A stretch of 64,000 bases of DNA from Sipunculus nudus. Taxonomy: Eukaryota > Annelida > Sipuncula > Golfingiida > Sipunculidae. A program made the translations under genes and the position numbers. The stretch covers positions 74,369,176-74,433,175 of the forward strand of contig CM049316.1 of NCBI GenBank assembly GCA_026874595.1, read 5' to 3'. Each line of letters starts with the position of its first letter. The first letter of the stretch is position 1. The notes beneath the pieces were generated by a model. It was not told the origin of the DNA. It saw only the letters and a program-made list of their open reading frames with translations, and did not search any database. Positions 10,721 through 24,013 of this stretch are shown here, one piece after another.

Positions 10721-13302
10721 GTTGAATACACACACACAGAAGACCTTTCAGTTTTAAACACAAACAGGGAATAAAAGAGGATGTACCATTAACTATTTCG
10801 TGACGAGGAAGTATCATTTTACGAACTCCCCTTTGGCTTTCTCAAAATAATGTCGTAATCTTGTGCATTATACAATAAATGACAGCATGCTGTGCTTTTT
10901 TCTATGTTTTTACGAGTACATTACTGCAGATAACATAATGTACATAACTTTCTTTTCAATTACCTTATAAAGATTATAACTCAAAGAATGTAATGGCAAT
11001 ATCACGTAATAATTCATTTATTTTTTTCAAAACCATATACCGTACTTTTTATCAAACCATCTACACATTGTCCAATATTTTTTTCTATAATAAGAAACAC
11101 GCATATCTCACTCTTCTGACATCTGAAATTCACATCAAATAAACATACGTCACTTTGTACGGACAGTGCAAGGAGGGTTCACGAGGAATTACAGATATGT
11201 TTTGCTCAGTTATACATGATGAACGTTACACTCAGCGCATGAAAAAGTCCCGGATGCGACCAGACACAGAAATGTAGTCATAACTTTGTATATCCGGAAC
11301 CAGAAAAAAAACAGAAAATAAAAATATGTTGTATGATTAATCCGCTCTGACTTAATCCTAACAAGATATTTGAATATACGTTAAAGCCGAATGTATACGT
11401 TAGAACAAACTATTATATATTTATAAAGTAATCCGTTTACGCATGTGTAAAAGTACTTTAAAACAGTTAATTCGAATCCGTAATATATTCTAGAAGACAT
11501 CTTTACAAAGATGATTGATCGTAACCGCAGTATCACTTCTTAAAAAACAAATCACCTTATATATTATTTTCATATTACAAAGAAAAGCCTGTTACTTCAT
11601 TTCTTTAAATTTCTCGAGTACACTTTCTTGGTAATACAATTTCTTATAATCCTCCAAAAATACCTTTTACATGGCCTGTAATGTACACAGTACACCTGGT
11701 AACGTATGGTTTGAGAAAGCACCATCCGACTTTCTCATCAAACATCCAGTTTTGCATCAGATATATGAAGAAACAAAATTAAAAAAAAGTAAAATGTTAT
11801 TTACCGTAATTGGAAAAAAAAATCTCAAACATCCTTTTATCCTTAAAGCAAGTTCTTATTTCAATAATTCAGTTTCATGAACCATAAAAGGGATATATAG
11901 TAATACGTTACAGTAAATACAGTAGTCTATTTTTTATTATGTATCAAGCCAATGTATGATGCCCACAGCAATTTCCAATTTTGAAAACATTAAAGGGTAT
12001 AACCTGCCTCATCCAAGTAATATGATAAATCCCAAAGTTGATCATATGTAAGCTAAAATGTCAGCACAAAGTATTTATATACATCATTCGTTCATGCGCT
12101 AAAATATCAAAGCCGAGTTATGTATTTCTCAGAAAACATTACCCTAGCTCCCATGTTAGGTTGAGGTGTCTTCTATGAAGTTAAATCTGTGACAAACATG
12201 CCAAACCATGAACATCACTAGGCTGCTGTGATCTGCACGTTCTGCCTTCTTAAAGTGTGTGAGAGAAATGGAAATAGAAAATGAACATTCGAAGTTTTAT
12301 TGATCTCACAAAGTCGCCTTGTTAAATGGCGAGTAGGAAAAAAGACAAACTTTCAGGATTTACTATTACAAATTCGTTATGCGTGTCATCTATACTCATT
12401 AAAGAGACTTCTAATACTCGATGTAGATAAAAAAAAATGGGTTTCATGAGATGCAAAAATTTCATTGAAGTAATTATTGTCCGTTTTAACATGAAACCTT
12501 TAAGCAATTTAACTTCTTTTCATTTTCAGCACATACGTACTGTTTTACAGATTGAAAACAGTTTGGAGGATGATTGATCGTAAAGCCATGTTCCATGCCT
12601 TTTGTCATATGTTGGGCAAAAGGACAAGAGGTGTTGATTTACGAGATAATTGTTCGATATTCAAGTTCCCTCTTGTTCCTTGTCTGAACCAGAAGTCCAA
12701 AGTCCAAAATACCTGTATCTTCTAATGTGGGCTAGGGAAACAAAAATATTTATTGAAACTTGTTTTCTTTCATTCAAAGATTAAACTGTCAGAGTTGTTA
12801 ATACCAGTAACAGTATCCAGGCGTTTTTCAATACGGTTCTTGTTACAAAATAGGCAATGAACATTTATAGAGAATTAACGTATATAACATATGTGACATG
12901 TGAAATTGGAAGTGTAAAGGTTAGGTATGAAAGTTTGGGGATAAATAGACCAATGGGTTCGTAGGACGATTTTCAAGTGACCGAATGGAAAGTAATCTGA
13001 TAGAGCGGACGATAAAAGAGAGACGGAAGGTAGTGTCTGCAGTCAGGAGTAGGTAGGTGATTGTAAGGATGATGAAGTGGAGGTTAAGGAGGCAGATATA
13101 AGATAGAAAAGAGTCAGTTAATACAGTATTCATTGGGATGACAGAAAGATGGTAAAAACGTCATTTATTATAAGGCTGGTGATTAGGTTTATAAATCCTA
13201 CAATTGACCGGAAATGCTGACGATGCAGGTTAATATGTATTTAAATGAAGCGTTTTCAAAGCATGTAGAAATCAGGGTGCTGTTTAGACTGAAATACTCA
13301 TG
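10721..13302. other. No gene recognised
   Basis: AT-rich sequence with short random open frames. No family motif, splice-bordered frame or clear repeat was found. Confidence 0.5.
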
Positions 13303-13490
13303 CTGTTACAACAGCTGTGAAACGTACCAGCCAGTTGATGAATAATTTTTGTAGTAATGGTAGATAGGAAATTGTTTTCTCCGGGTGTTTCAATGCTGAC
13401 CAGCTCAATTCCTTGGTCCCTACAATAGCTCGTTGCTCATCCCAGGTGCGCAAATTCAAGTCAAACCGAAAACAAGAGCCACACTCTTAG
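13303..13490 (-). pseudogene. C-type lectin domain exon, decayed
   Basis: Read on the minus strand, one frame gives ECGSCFRFDL then LRTWDEQRAI. A one-base deletion then shifts the frame, and it continues CRDQGIELVSIETPGENNFL then STITTKIIHQLAG. This is the N-terminal half of a C-type lectin domain (Cys, WxxA-like, CxxxGxxLxxIxxxxEnxFL). A second copy at 17881-18052 aligns along its length and shows that one base is missing here. Confidence 0.7.
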
Positions 13491-13675
13491 TCTATCTTGG
13501 CGTAGAAGAAGGCATTCCTTCCACATCCTTAAAAAAAGTAAGATCCAAACAAACCATGAAATGGACTTTAATAACATACAATATTATATATTAACTTTAA
13601 ATTATAAGAAGTGTTAGAATGATAGGGTAGCAGAGAAAATATCAAACACGTATAACTGCATGAAAAAAATATATT

Positions 13676-13844
13676 CAGTCTTTCGCTGTTCAATCTTCCT
13701 AAGACGGAGCTGGTTTTGGTCGCTGATCCAAATCATTTTGTTCAACCTTTCCCCTGTATTGGTAACCATAAGATTATATAACTTTCCGAGCTCTGATTGA
13801 TTCACAGGAGGAGAGCTTTGTGATGAAATTACTTGATTGAGAGT
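13676..13844 (-). other. Possible stalk exon of the lectin pseudogene
   Basis: An acceptor-like sequence (TTTATTGTCCAG) precedes an open frame of about 56 residues containing TLNQVISSQSS, NQSELGKLYNL and LRLRKIEQRK. It is hydrophilic and helix-like, and lies just upstream of the decayed lectin exon on the same strand. No good donor is visible. It may be a stalk or coiled-coil exon of the same dead gene. Confidence 0.3.
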
Positions 13845-13849
13845 CTGGA

Positions 13850-16549
13850 CAATAAAAGTCATATTCATGTGATTCGCACTCCTTTGCATTCTTTCAGTTT
13901 AAGTGACAGCAGCTCACATCGTGCTTACTATCAATTAACATAATCCCAGATATGCATACATGACGGCCATTCTGTCTTTGCAAAAAGTATGTGTAAAGAT
14001 GAAAAGTAGAATGTACTCTATATCCATATTACTCGCCCTCTCTTAAGGCGGATTAAGCATTGGTTTAATATATTTAGTGGAGTTAGCCATAAGTGGTAGT
14101 AGTAACCAGGAGGGGTGTCAGGTGATTCCATCCCAGGGTTAGGCATAGCAAAACATCAGATATCATGAAAAATATACATATACAAGGATAAGGATACTGT
14201 CATATGACAAAGTGTATGTACATCACAATAGGTTCTACAACAGATTTGACAAGAGGTCAGCAAACCAAGTAAGACATAGAAGGATACTTTATTTATACAT
14301 TTTCAAACCGACTTGCGCGTCCGCGTGTCATTTGTCTTTGTGGTAAAATACAGGTATCCCGTATTTATCTTTTGAATCAGCTTGAAGGATGAAAAAACGA
14401 ATATGTATGTGTGTAAGGTAATATATAAATACTTTGTGATATTGCATTACTATGTGGAGTTTCATGACATCCCAAGCTTATATGCCAGTTCTGATGAATA
14501 AAATGAATCTTCATCTATCTACAACTATCCCTAACTTTTTGTTATTATTTAAATATATATTATACTGGTATGAATCACACGCCAGCGCCATATGACGTGT
14601 TAGTAGCGAGTATCTGAAGTGTTTTGTACAACGATCCGTGAGGTAAACTCTCCAGTACCACGCTTTAGCAATTGCACCCCTGATGCCGTCAAGCGGTAAA
14701 ACTGTAGCTAATGCATTCGACGAACCAACATTCGAGAAGCAGATTAGGTTATTTAGACAACTGTGTGAATCAAGGTGAATATATCAGGTATAGATATACA
14801 GTCACACGTGTCAGTTTGCCATTATCAAAATTATAAACCTGAATGGGCATATGAACTTCTCTGGAGTGAACTTGGTTCCAGGTTCCTCATTCAAACAGGA
14901 GAATTAACACGTATTAGGACTCTTTCCTGTGTTGCTGTCAGTTGAAGAGTTCAGTTTTTGGCTTTTATTGTTGGGTACGGGATTTGCTTTCTAGCAAGGT
15001 ACAAGTTTATTACTTACAAGTTTTAATCATTGCCAGCCATGACTTGCAAATGGATGATATTTCGGACGTATTGTTTTTATTGGTAAAACTACAAGGACAG
15101 GACCACAGTCATTTTTTATTATATATATGTGTATATAAAAATACATATATAAACATTTATATACTTAAATCAAATATATCTATTATTTATAGCTGAACCA
15201 CATTCCACATTCAGCGGTGTATGTTAATATCAGATGTCGTGATCATTAATTATACGAGTATTTCTCATTTCTGTGTATACATATGCATGAAAACTAATTT
15301 GTATATATTAACATCAGCTCGTTATCTCATATAACCCATTGTTTTTGGTGTGGTCTTCCTAAAGCGGTCCTCCAGCTACTCCTTATAAATTAACGGCTTG
15401 TCTCGTAACTCTCTCAACAGATAGATTTGTGGCTTGGAAGGTCCTTAGATGACTACTCGTGTCTTACCAAACACTGATCTGTTTCCCCTCAAGAGATCAT
15501 GTATCTGCCACCTACCAGTAACTCCAGGGCTCCACATAAAGTGTCATTAATCATGGATACAGGGTCTCCCCAGCTGAATAATAATCACTGTTGACATCAA
15601 GTGCCTGGTAGGTGGTTCCTGGGTCGGTGTTTGAGGTCAAAGTGGAACAAAGAATAGGAAAACAGGGTGTTACCAGATCAAAGTCTGCCTTGTCGCTGCA
15701 CGGGGCCACTATTCAGTGATAGAAATTGCCTGTTATCCTTTAACAACACCAGTATAGCTGTTCCATGCCTGTAGTCCTATCTATACCAGACTTATGCAAT
15801 TATTAAAAGACAGTTTACAACGCTGTATTATATTTGAAACATATATTAATTATGTATCTTATATGTATATGTATGTATATCCTTCTTGGTCGCGTTATGC
15901 CGCCTCTAACAAAAACAGGTACATATAGGTTACAAGCAATATTGTGCCACACAGTATTCCGCGATAGGTCTGCTTTGTGTTTTGTACATTTTGATGTTGC
16001 TAGAAAATTATAACTTATTAACAATGATATATCATTTCTTAATAGTTGTAGGTCGACCTGTCGTTTGCTTATTCGCCTTTACGTTTAATTACATCAATAT
16101 ATCAGTATTTCTATAATCCTTTACAAGAACGTTTTCGAATGAAAAATGTTCTTTGCTAATTTGACTAGTCTTAAACTATAATAATTATCATATATCGTAT
16201 TATTATTATCATTATTAATGTCATAATTTTCATCATTATTCATTTATTTATTTATTTATTTCCCCTTTTATCTGGTGTAATATCTAATCATATTAATTCA
16301 AGTATGTTTATACCCTTCTTCTTAAGCCTCCGTACAAGGGACCAGACCCTTGCCACCATTTTATCATTTGATAACTGAACATGTATTTTTTTCATATTCT
16401 TGTGTCTCCTTAATGGCTTATATTCATTCAAATGTACATATTGGTAATTTCGGTTATATTTTGTATCGAATTTTCTTTTTGAATAATGGAAGACTTGGTG
16501 TGGTTTGGTTCTAAAAACTTATTTCACAGTACTCGCTGGTTAAGTTTCT
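13850..16549. other. No gene recognised
   Basis: AT-rich. A more balanced segment at about 15350-15780 contains an inverted 11-bp motif (CCACCTACCAG near 15509 and its complement near 15606) and may be an old transposon remnant. Nothing else was seen. Confidence 0.45.
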
Positions 16550-16677
16550 TTCCTAACATTATCCTCAGCTAGCCTCGTGACATGTTGTTCATTCCAAACA
16601 TTATCCTCAGCTAGTCTCGTGACATATTGTTTATTTCTTACATTATCATCAGCTAGCATCGTGACATTTTGTTCAAT
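16550..16677. repeat. Three-copy minisatellite, unit about 42 bp
   Basis: Three tandem units share ACATTATCCTCAGCTAGC then TCGTGACAT and a T-rich tail. The short open frame across it results from the repeat. Confidence 0.8.
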
Positions 16678-17880
16678 GATATTTTGGTTATCTGTCAATG
16701 CGATATCGATCTTTTCTACACACTTAATACTTGTATATCTATTTCATCTGAATATGTCTACCTCAGCATACATTTATTGTGATTACTACACATACATGTT
16801 TATTATGCGGTAACAGGAATAAATGGTGTCCTCAACTTTATTTACTTTGTATTGCAGTATTTACTTCGCGGAGTATTGTTTTTAACGAAATGTTGTCTAT
16901 TTATTGTATAAAATTTATAAAGTCATATTCATTGTGTGTCTTGGTGAAGTCGAATCCTCCCTGCAGTAGCCCATGCACGCAACTGTATTGATTTTATATA
17001 ATGACTGTATATATTGATCTTTGCATTAATATCTTGCGATTCTCGTTTCTAATATGTGTATGGTGTTTCTGGTCAACCAAGCCATGCCACGAACGTGTGG
17101 TGAACATACACATAGTATATGATTATAATGTACATGTTTGTTGCTTATTGCTTTCACGTGCATTAACACATTAACGTTCATATATCTTTAAAGTTCTATA
17201 CAATAAATACTGATTGTCAGCTCAAAGGTCCATCTAGATAGGGCGGGACAAGACCATAAATAATTGAACTTACTTCGTGGATAAATATTTCATTGTTCTT
17301 AATAGAATTGGCTTATAATTCAGATCAATTGCCAATTCACGTACCTATTATGTCTTCATTTATTATATGAATATTAGATAAAATATACAGGTTTTATTGG
17401 ACACAGGACTGTAGCTATCATTTAAAAAGGCGAATGTGACATTGCAATGTCGATTCTTAGTAGCGCTTTATACCGTGTTTTCTCTGTAGACTGTTCAGAT
17501 AAAACACATTAAGTTTGGGGGGAATAAACTTTTCTAAAATCTCACCGGTGTATAATTTTATGACAGCTTAGTCCAAATTATCTGGGAACTGTCGGTTTTA
17601 CATCCCTTGAGCCTTTTGTAATCATTGCGAATAGCCAAGCACAACACGCACTGAGCATCAACTTGTCTTGCTACTATTATGCAAAGAGCGATCGATATGC
17701 GCAGTAGACGCGGTAGCAGCTATCAGTCAGACCTGAGCTGAAGCAAGTGTTACTTATCATCATTTACCGTCATCTGTGTTGGCATGAACGTTCAACCAAA
17801 TTAAATCATATCAATTTCTTTGGAATGGCTAAAGGGTAAAGTCAGAGCAGCCCTATGTCGCAGTTTTAGAAAGGTCCTTT
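16678..17880. other. No gene recognised
   Basis: AT-rich sequence with no supported feature. Confidence 0.5.
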
Positions 17881-18052
17881 AACTATCGGCTGATGATGGT
17901 ACTTTGTAATGTTACTCAGTAAGTGTGTTTCCTAAGATGTCTCAATGCTCATGACGTCTCCTCCTTGGTTTATACAGTAACTTCCCGCTTCATCTAAGGT
18001 GCACAAAACCAGGTCAAAACGATAACAAGATTCACACTGTTCAGATCTCTTG
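17881..18052 (-). pseudogene. Second C-type lectin domain exon, decayed
   Basis: The minus strand reads CESCYRFDLVL, then LDEAGSYCINQGGDVMSIET. This is a good match to the first half of a C-type lectin domain (C, WxEA, CxxxGGxLxxI). An in-frame TAG follows directly after SIETS, and the continuation ETHLLSNIT then aligns with ENNFLSTIT of the copy at 13303-13490. The stop makes it a pseudo-exon. A short acceptor-like poly-T tract lies just upstream. Confidence 0.7.
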
Positions 18053-20746
18053 GCGTAGAAAAAAAAAACATTCGCTCAAGAACCTACTACATAAATAGTC
18101 GAAGGGGACCCAATCTAATATTCTTTAAAAGTTTCGGAGCCGTTATCCAACAGTTTTATTCGTTAATGTCGGGTCTGAAATATAGCAGTATAGTGAACTC
18201 ATGTGCTAACTACGTACAACAATACAGGGATGTATATGCACTGTGTTTAAATTAACCCTGGCTAAATATGGATGTACCCGATAATTCATTGATAGTGGGC
18301 AGCTCCTATCTTGTGAAAGTAGGCCGCCACAAAGGACTGTCTACAAAATTTATCCTTATATTAAACCATGGATAACAGAAACTGAGATAAAAGCTAAAGT
18401 GAAAATGGATTGAGGGTTTTTATAATTAAGTGTACACTGGAAAACAATTAAAACATTGAAGAGCACTTACAATAAGACAAATAAATGACTGTTTGGTCCG
18501 GCCAAAATTCATTCACAGGATGTCCTAAAAAAGCGGAAATATTAGTACTAGACTTGATTTTTTCTACACTCCATTTAAAATGCCTGCAAGTAATCGATTT
18601 CTTATTCGTTTCGACATTACCTATTAGGGGCCACTGTACAAAAGTATCTAAGAAGGAACGCATCGGAGTCGGAAGGGATATCAGCTAAGGTGTTCTTTTA
18701 TGATCTTTGCACTAATTTTTTTATTGAAACTATGCTCGATTGGATAATACCATCCATAAAGAAACAGCTGTCTTCTTACCGGTGTATAGGACGTACCCCC
18801 ACCCCGTATATTCTAAATAACTACTGACCTAAGCCCTCACATCAGTAGTTATGAAAACAGAATAAAAAAATGTACTTACCCATGTTTCATCTTTCATGGA
18901 GGAACTTGCTATAGAGCAGATAGAAGAACTGAGGATGCCATAAAAACCAATCTGAATTTTACTTAGGAGCAGCTTGATAACCCCAGATCATGTTACAGAG
19001 CTTTATTTATTTACTAGAGTTCAGCTTTTAATACATTTTATCCTAAATTGCTTATTGAATAAGATGGTGTATATCTGTACAAGAGTGCTTTGATTTCTTA
19101 CTTTTTTTCACTAATAGAACATTAAGATTATGTATTGTATCAAATGGTTCAAATATATGTAACAGGAACCACAGGAGCACCTCAAGGTTGTATGCTTCTA
19201 TAAATTCTGTGTCCTAATGACTGTAAGACTAATGATGGTTATTGGGATTATTACATTAAACAGAGACGACCGACTACTTCTTGGCAATTTCTGTAATTGT
19301 AGACCATCATATTTTGGTTTAAAATGTCAATAATGTAATGTTAATTATAAAATTTGGGTGTTCATGAGCAGTTTCACAAAGGTGAAATTGTGGATCAATA
19401 TAAGTATTTATAGGTATGTATAATACATACAATCTGATGTGGTCTGTGAATATCTGTGGTCAATGTTAGAAAGCACAAAGGGATATTAATAAATTGGTCA
19501 TTCAGAGTTCAGGCAGCTCATGTATGCTTACCCTCCAGAACCAGCTGATAGAAAATATCTCTATAGTATATAATCCCAAGCAAATATGATTACTGGGGTA
19601 ACATTGATACAGTTTATTCATATTTATACAACAAGGGTGTAAGAAGGTAAAATATATTGGAATACTCAGATAACGATTTATACTGCAAATATAACATGTT
19701 GCCCTCTATCTATTACAACACAAAACTGTAGGTAAGACAGATATGCTAAGTCGTTTGTACTGCATTCAAAAGTCCTGGCAAATAAGTATAATGTAATTAT
19801 TTCCACTCAGTTCTAAAACACACTAGCATGAAATCTCTGTCTATTTTATAATGTGTGAGATCATGTAATAAAACTTCCTTGATTACTTTATATAAATATA
19901 CGCGATAATTAATATACGATGTCCGTGCTTGCTTAATTATTAGGTATTTAATGATTGCATTTGTTGGGATAAAGTAAACGGCGGGATACGTTTGGTAAAA
20001 AAATATTAATATTACATGACAGACTGAATAACCTCTTTTTCGCAGCACCTATACCAAAAAAATGTTAGGATTTTTTCACAATGAAGGAAATGTATATAGA
20101 ACTGAACTAAGGACATAACGTGTTTTGTCGCAATAGTAAATATGCACATGGCTTTTTGTTCCCTATTCGTTCTGAAACTGTCACGTGCAATGTCAGTGTA
20201 TGTGATTCGTTGGAAGACACGGAGGCTGATTGTTTGAACGGACGACATGATAGAAAGGTTACGGCCTCTGCAGTTTCATAAACTAGAAATTAAACAAACC
20301 CCATCCACTTAGCAGTCTACTATTTATTTAACGAATTTCCACCAGATGTCACTAAACGTCATTTAACTAGTTAGTCTCTTTTTCGGACACACGATGGCTC
20401 TCCATAATCACCAATGGGTCTGTTGATGGACGCCATTTTTTGAGAATCTTAAAAAGACGTAAGTTCACTCTAGCAGACGCAAAGTTCCCAGTTATTTAAA
20501 ATGCAATGTGATCATCCAGTAATACTTTGAATGGCTACATCATGCAAGCTCACTTGACTGAAATGAAGAAAGTGTATCCGTATCGAGAGTGACGAGTGGT
20601 TCACATTAATGACAATGAAACTGGTTCGGTTCACTCAGGTCAAGCACGCTGAAATCCATTATAATCTCAGGGTCTGTTAATTAATATGATACAAAAAATC
20701 TTGTCCCTTAATGCAGGTTGAGCTGTTGTATTCCCTCCAGTAATCG
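18053..20746. other. No gene recognised
   Basis: AT-rich sequence with no splice-bordered frame that matches a known family. Open frames on both strands near 18448-18688 are short and mutually overlapping. Confidence 0.5.
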
Positions 20747-20763
20747 CCAGGTGGCGCTACCGC
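20747..20763 (+). promoter_or_regulatory. CTCF-like motif
   Basis: Reads CCAGGTGGCGCTACCGC, close to the AGGTGGCGC core known for insect CTCF. Function is inferred from the motif only. Confidence 0.4.
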
Positions 20764-21689
20764 TACAAGCCATTATAACTGTTATTGGAATCACTTTCTT
20801 TTAAGAACCTGGCAAAAACGGAAATCTTGTTTGACAAAGTCACTCCAGCAGACGACAGTTACCAGTAACGTCGTGTCAATGATCTCTAACCAATGTCTAT
20901 CCTTGTATTTTTATAAAAACTAACGTTAGACGGGGGGGGGGGGGTCGGGGGGGGAATAAAATGGGGACAGGCCCTTGCAGTGTTTTTCTGCTCATCACCT
21001 GTGTCACCCCACTAAAGGTTTGAACGACCAGGTTCTTTTAAATGTCAAACCAACTGGCTGAAAATCATACATATGTACGCCATAACAAAAATTAACAAAG
21101 GCAAATCAATATATCATAGAAAGCATACACTTACATTTCTTTGGAGAGGCTCTCCTTACATATATGCACTGATGATCACAAATATCCGATAATAACCAGT
21201 TATTCACACTGCAAAAAGAACACCCTTTTCACACTTTTCCCGATCACACGACTATCGCGTACATGTGACATCGGAATGTTGAGCGGTAAGCCTCACTGTT
21301 TGCTCTCGCTGTGTATACAGTACAACCAGTCCACTAATAGATATACAGGGCTCCGACCACAAACAGTCCCTCTCTGCAATTCTGGTTTGCCTCTCGAGAC
21401 ACAGTTCACACGGCATTCTATGGATTACCAGATGGTAAATTGGCGTATCCAGTATTATCTGATCAAGAATATACATAATTATACCATTGGGAAGGGGGAT
21501 GAAGATAATATAACAAGGGGACAGCTGAACGACTAGGCTCTTTAATAATTGTGCATTGAATTCTGAAAGACTTTGTAGGAAGTTCTGATGAAGAAGAAGG
21601 ATATAAACGATGGGAAACGCAAAATTCTACGCTGCTAATTCTGCATCAAGCATGAAATTTTATTTTATGTTATGTCGAAAAGCGGTCTT
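20764..21689. other. Unassigned sequence with open frames on both strands
   Basis: A poly-G tract sits at about 20932-20955. The block 21230-21450 is open on both strands (+ 131 codons; - 74 codons with several Cys). I see no family match or clear splice pair, so no gene is called. Confidence 0.4.
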
Positions 21690-21777
21690 AAAGAGTCTTA
21701 ATCCGCCCATGACGGAGGCTACTCTTCCGTTTAAAGCATTCAGAGTTCTATATCCCAGAGTGTTTCTTATGAAGAAG

Positions 21778-21793
21778 AGAGGTGGCGCCACCT
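21778..21793. promoter_or_regulatory. Palindromic CTCF-like motif
   Basis: GAGGTGGCGCCACCT contains AGGTGGCGCC on both strands. The equivalent place in the second duplicate (around 25475) has lost it. Confidence 0.35.
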
Positions 21794-22982
21794 AAATATC
21801 CCATGACTTTTGTATCTTGTAACGTTCCTTTATATTAAGCGCTGTATCAGCACTTTACTGAAAATCAAGCAAATTCATATAAACGAAGCATGCAAAGCTC
21901 AGAATTTATGGATGTGCATATCCTTGTGGTAGCATTCTCTGTGCGAAAAATATATATACATGAAGTAACACACAACGAAATACAGAAACAACTTAGCATA
22001 AATGAACCTATACAGACAAATAGTATTCTGTTTCAAGCTGGTGGTTGAAAAATTATATAAACGTGTCAAGCATGTAACTTATGCATGCCACCTGTCGGTT
22101 ACAAGGAATATGTATGCACCACACTGTCATCAGCTTTCGTCAGTCAAGTAACGCGTGGCACCATGGATTCGCGATGCGCAGACGGAGTGACAATGACGTC
22201 ATACCCTTGGGAAATCCCCTAATCGACTGCACCTTGGTTTCACCATATCTGGTGACAACCTGGCTAAATGTTGTTCTCCATTAACCATTTGTAAATGTTT
22301 GAGCTAAATAAAGAAAATGTTTGACGAAAATGGGATTTTTTTTTCGCTGACGGATTTTACCAAACTTTGCCAATGTATGGAATGATCAGCTGTTTTAACA
22401 TTTTTAACGTGAGCATATCAGATGCATTCACTTAATTTTGTTACAAATGTAGGTAGATGTAATAAATAATAGTTTCCTGTTACAACAGATGAGCACGAAA
22501 AGTATGATGTAGCCAGCAAAGGTTTCATACGTTCAAATGTATTGCATTCCATCGGCCGGACTAGGTCATCTTTGACCCATCATTGACCCCAATATATACA
22601 TATGTATCTGAATTTGGTTAACTGTAAAATGTGCATTTTGTTCAGGCTAAGACTGTGGAACGTATACCGTGGAATATGTGTATTATCTCAATTTGCTGGG
22701 TGTTTTATACATTCTATGATTCATATATTCGAAGTTGCATATACAATACCAAGGGCCATGGAATACTAAAAACTCTGATTCACTGATGACGAAGAAAGCT
22801 TTAGACAGTAAAATTGTAAACTGTATTTGTTCCTTTCAAAGTATATACAGTTGTTCACATAAAGAAGAATTCATGTAATGAAAGCCCTTTAATCACACTA
22901 AACAATCTTCTCCTGGCTTTCATCTACATAAACAACTAGCAGGGGTAGGTCCAAATATATCATTTGCTACAATACATTTATA

Positions 22983-22983
<1 letters not shown>

Positions 22984-23026
<43 letters not shown>

Positions 23027-23107
23027 TTATTCCTGCCACTACTAATACTACCACTACTTCTCTTAGTACTAATACTTCTTCTACTTCATCTTCTACTACT
23101 ACTACTA
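22984..23107. repeat. (CTA)n trinucleotide array
   Basis: A run of about 15 pure CTA units is followed by degenerate units. A matching, longer array is found in the second duplicate at 26960-27246. Confidence 0.9.
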
Positions 23108-23138
23108 CGTTTCAATAACATTTTGTATAGCTCGTCAA

Positions 23139-23838
23139 TTAATATTACCAGGAGACGGGTTTGGGTGTAGGAGGATTTATTAAGGCTATACATACAAAAT
23201 ACAATAGCGCGGATAATATGCTAGTTCATATGCAAAGCGTATACAATTCAATATCAGCTAGATTTATTATTATACGCCACCTGGCGGTAACTCACAATAA
23301 GATAGCCTAGCCCGTGACATGCTAAATATCTAAATACAATACACAAAGCTTTGCCTGTAAAGAACCACCTCCAATATAACATTTAAGATAAACAGTCCAC
23401 AGAAAAACATGAATAAATGGTACATGATAAAATTCCAATCCGATTGCTAACTAAAACCTCAATATATATGTCTTTAAACTAATACAGGACACAAACTAGC
23501 GGCATAATATGTATACGTCAATAAAAAGTTGCACCAGTCTGCTTGCTGTCGGATCCTCCGATTGAAATAGACTAAACTATGAACTAACTACAAGAAGGGA
23601 GAGGAGGGTGGGGGAAATTTTCAAACATCCACTTGCCGCGCTGGCCAGCTGCATACTGAAGCAAACCCAATTCCTGACCCTCCTGGTCATAGCATTGGCG
23701 CCACCTACCGGTAAAACACCTGGTGTTCATTCCCATAACTAAACCTATGCTGCCCCCTGGTTTCTGATGCTGTACCTATACTCGCATGCAACTCCTCTAA
23801 TATTAACAAGAGATAAACCTGAGTTAATCTTCCATTTA
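23139..23838. other. About 700-bp insertion in duplicate copy 1, type unknown
   Basis: The duplicate at 27268-27285 runs straight through where this block sits, so it is either an insertion here or a deletion there. It contains a purine-rich tract (about 23592-23617) and three CTCF-like motifs, and has no coding frame. A 9-bp inverted TTAATATTA occurs near both ends, but clear terminal repeats were not found. Confidence 0.55.
23274..23764. promoter_or_regulatory. Cluster of three CTCF-like motifs
   Basis: ACGCCACCTGGCGGT (23274), TTGGCGCCACCTACCGG (23695) and TGCTGCCCCCTGG (23748; complement CCAGGGGGCAGCA) each match the CTCF core. All three sit inside the 700-bp insertion. Binding is inferred. 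Confidence 0.4.
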
Positions 23839-24013
23839 AACTGCCTGATGGCTGAACTGGTGTCGCTTATAATGTTACAATTTAAGCTGTTGGAGACACG
23901 GATAATCCTTGGTTGCAAAATAATGATGTGTTTTTCAGATGTGTTTCAAGGAAAGTTCTTTTGTAAAAATTCACGTTTTTTTTTTCATTAGGGAATAATG
24001 TTACCAAAGCGCA

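Larger units (their letters stand above)
21690..24013. repeat. Second tandem duplication, copy 1
   Basis: Collinear with 25395-27468. Shared blocks include the GCTACTCTTCCGTTTAAAGC start, the CAGACGGAGTGACAATGACG block (22180/25860), the CCGGACTAGGTCATCTTTGA block (22556/26497), a (CTA)n array, and TGATGGCTGAACTGGTGTCG (23846/27290). Copy 1 alone carries about 700 bp inserted at 23139-23838. No coding frame is conserved between the copies, so the unit appears non-coding. Confidence 0.8.

Noticed and set aside
21141-21536. 131-codon plus-strand frame and its 74-codon minus-strand counterpart
   Set aside because: No recognisable domain, splice border or duplicate; some minus-frame pieces vaguely resemble a decayed lectin but need several stops ignored.
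22964-23170. Leu-rich plus-strand open frame
   Set aside because: Translation of the (CTA)n microsatellite.
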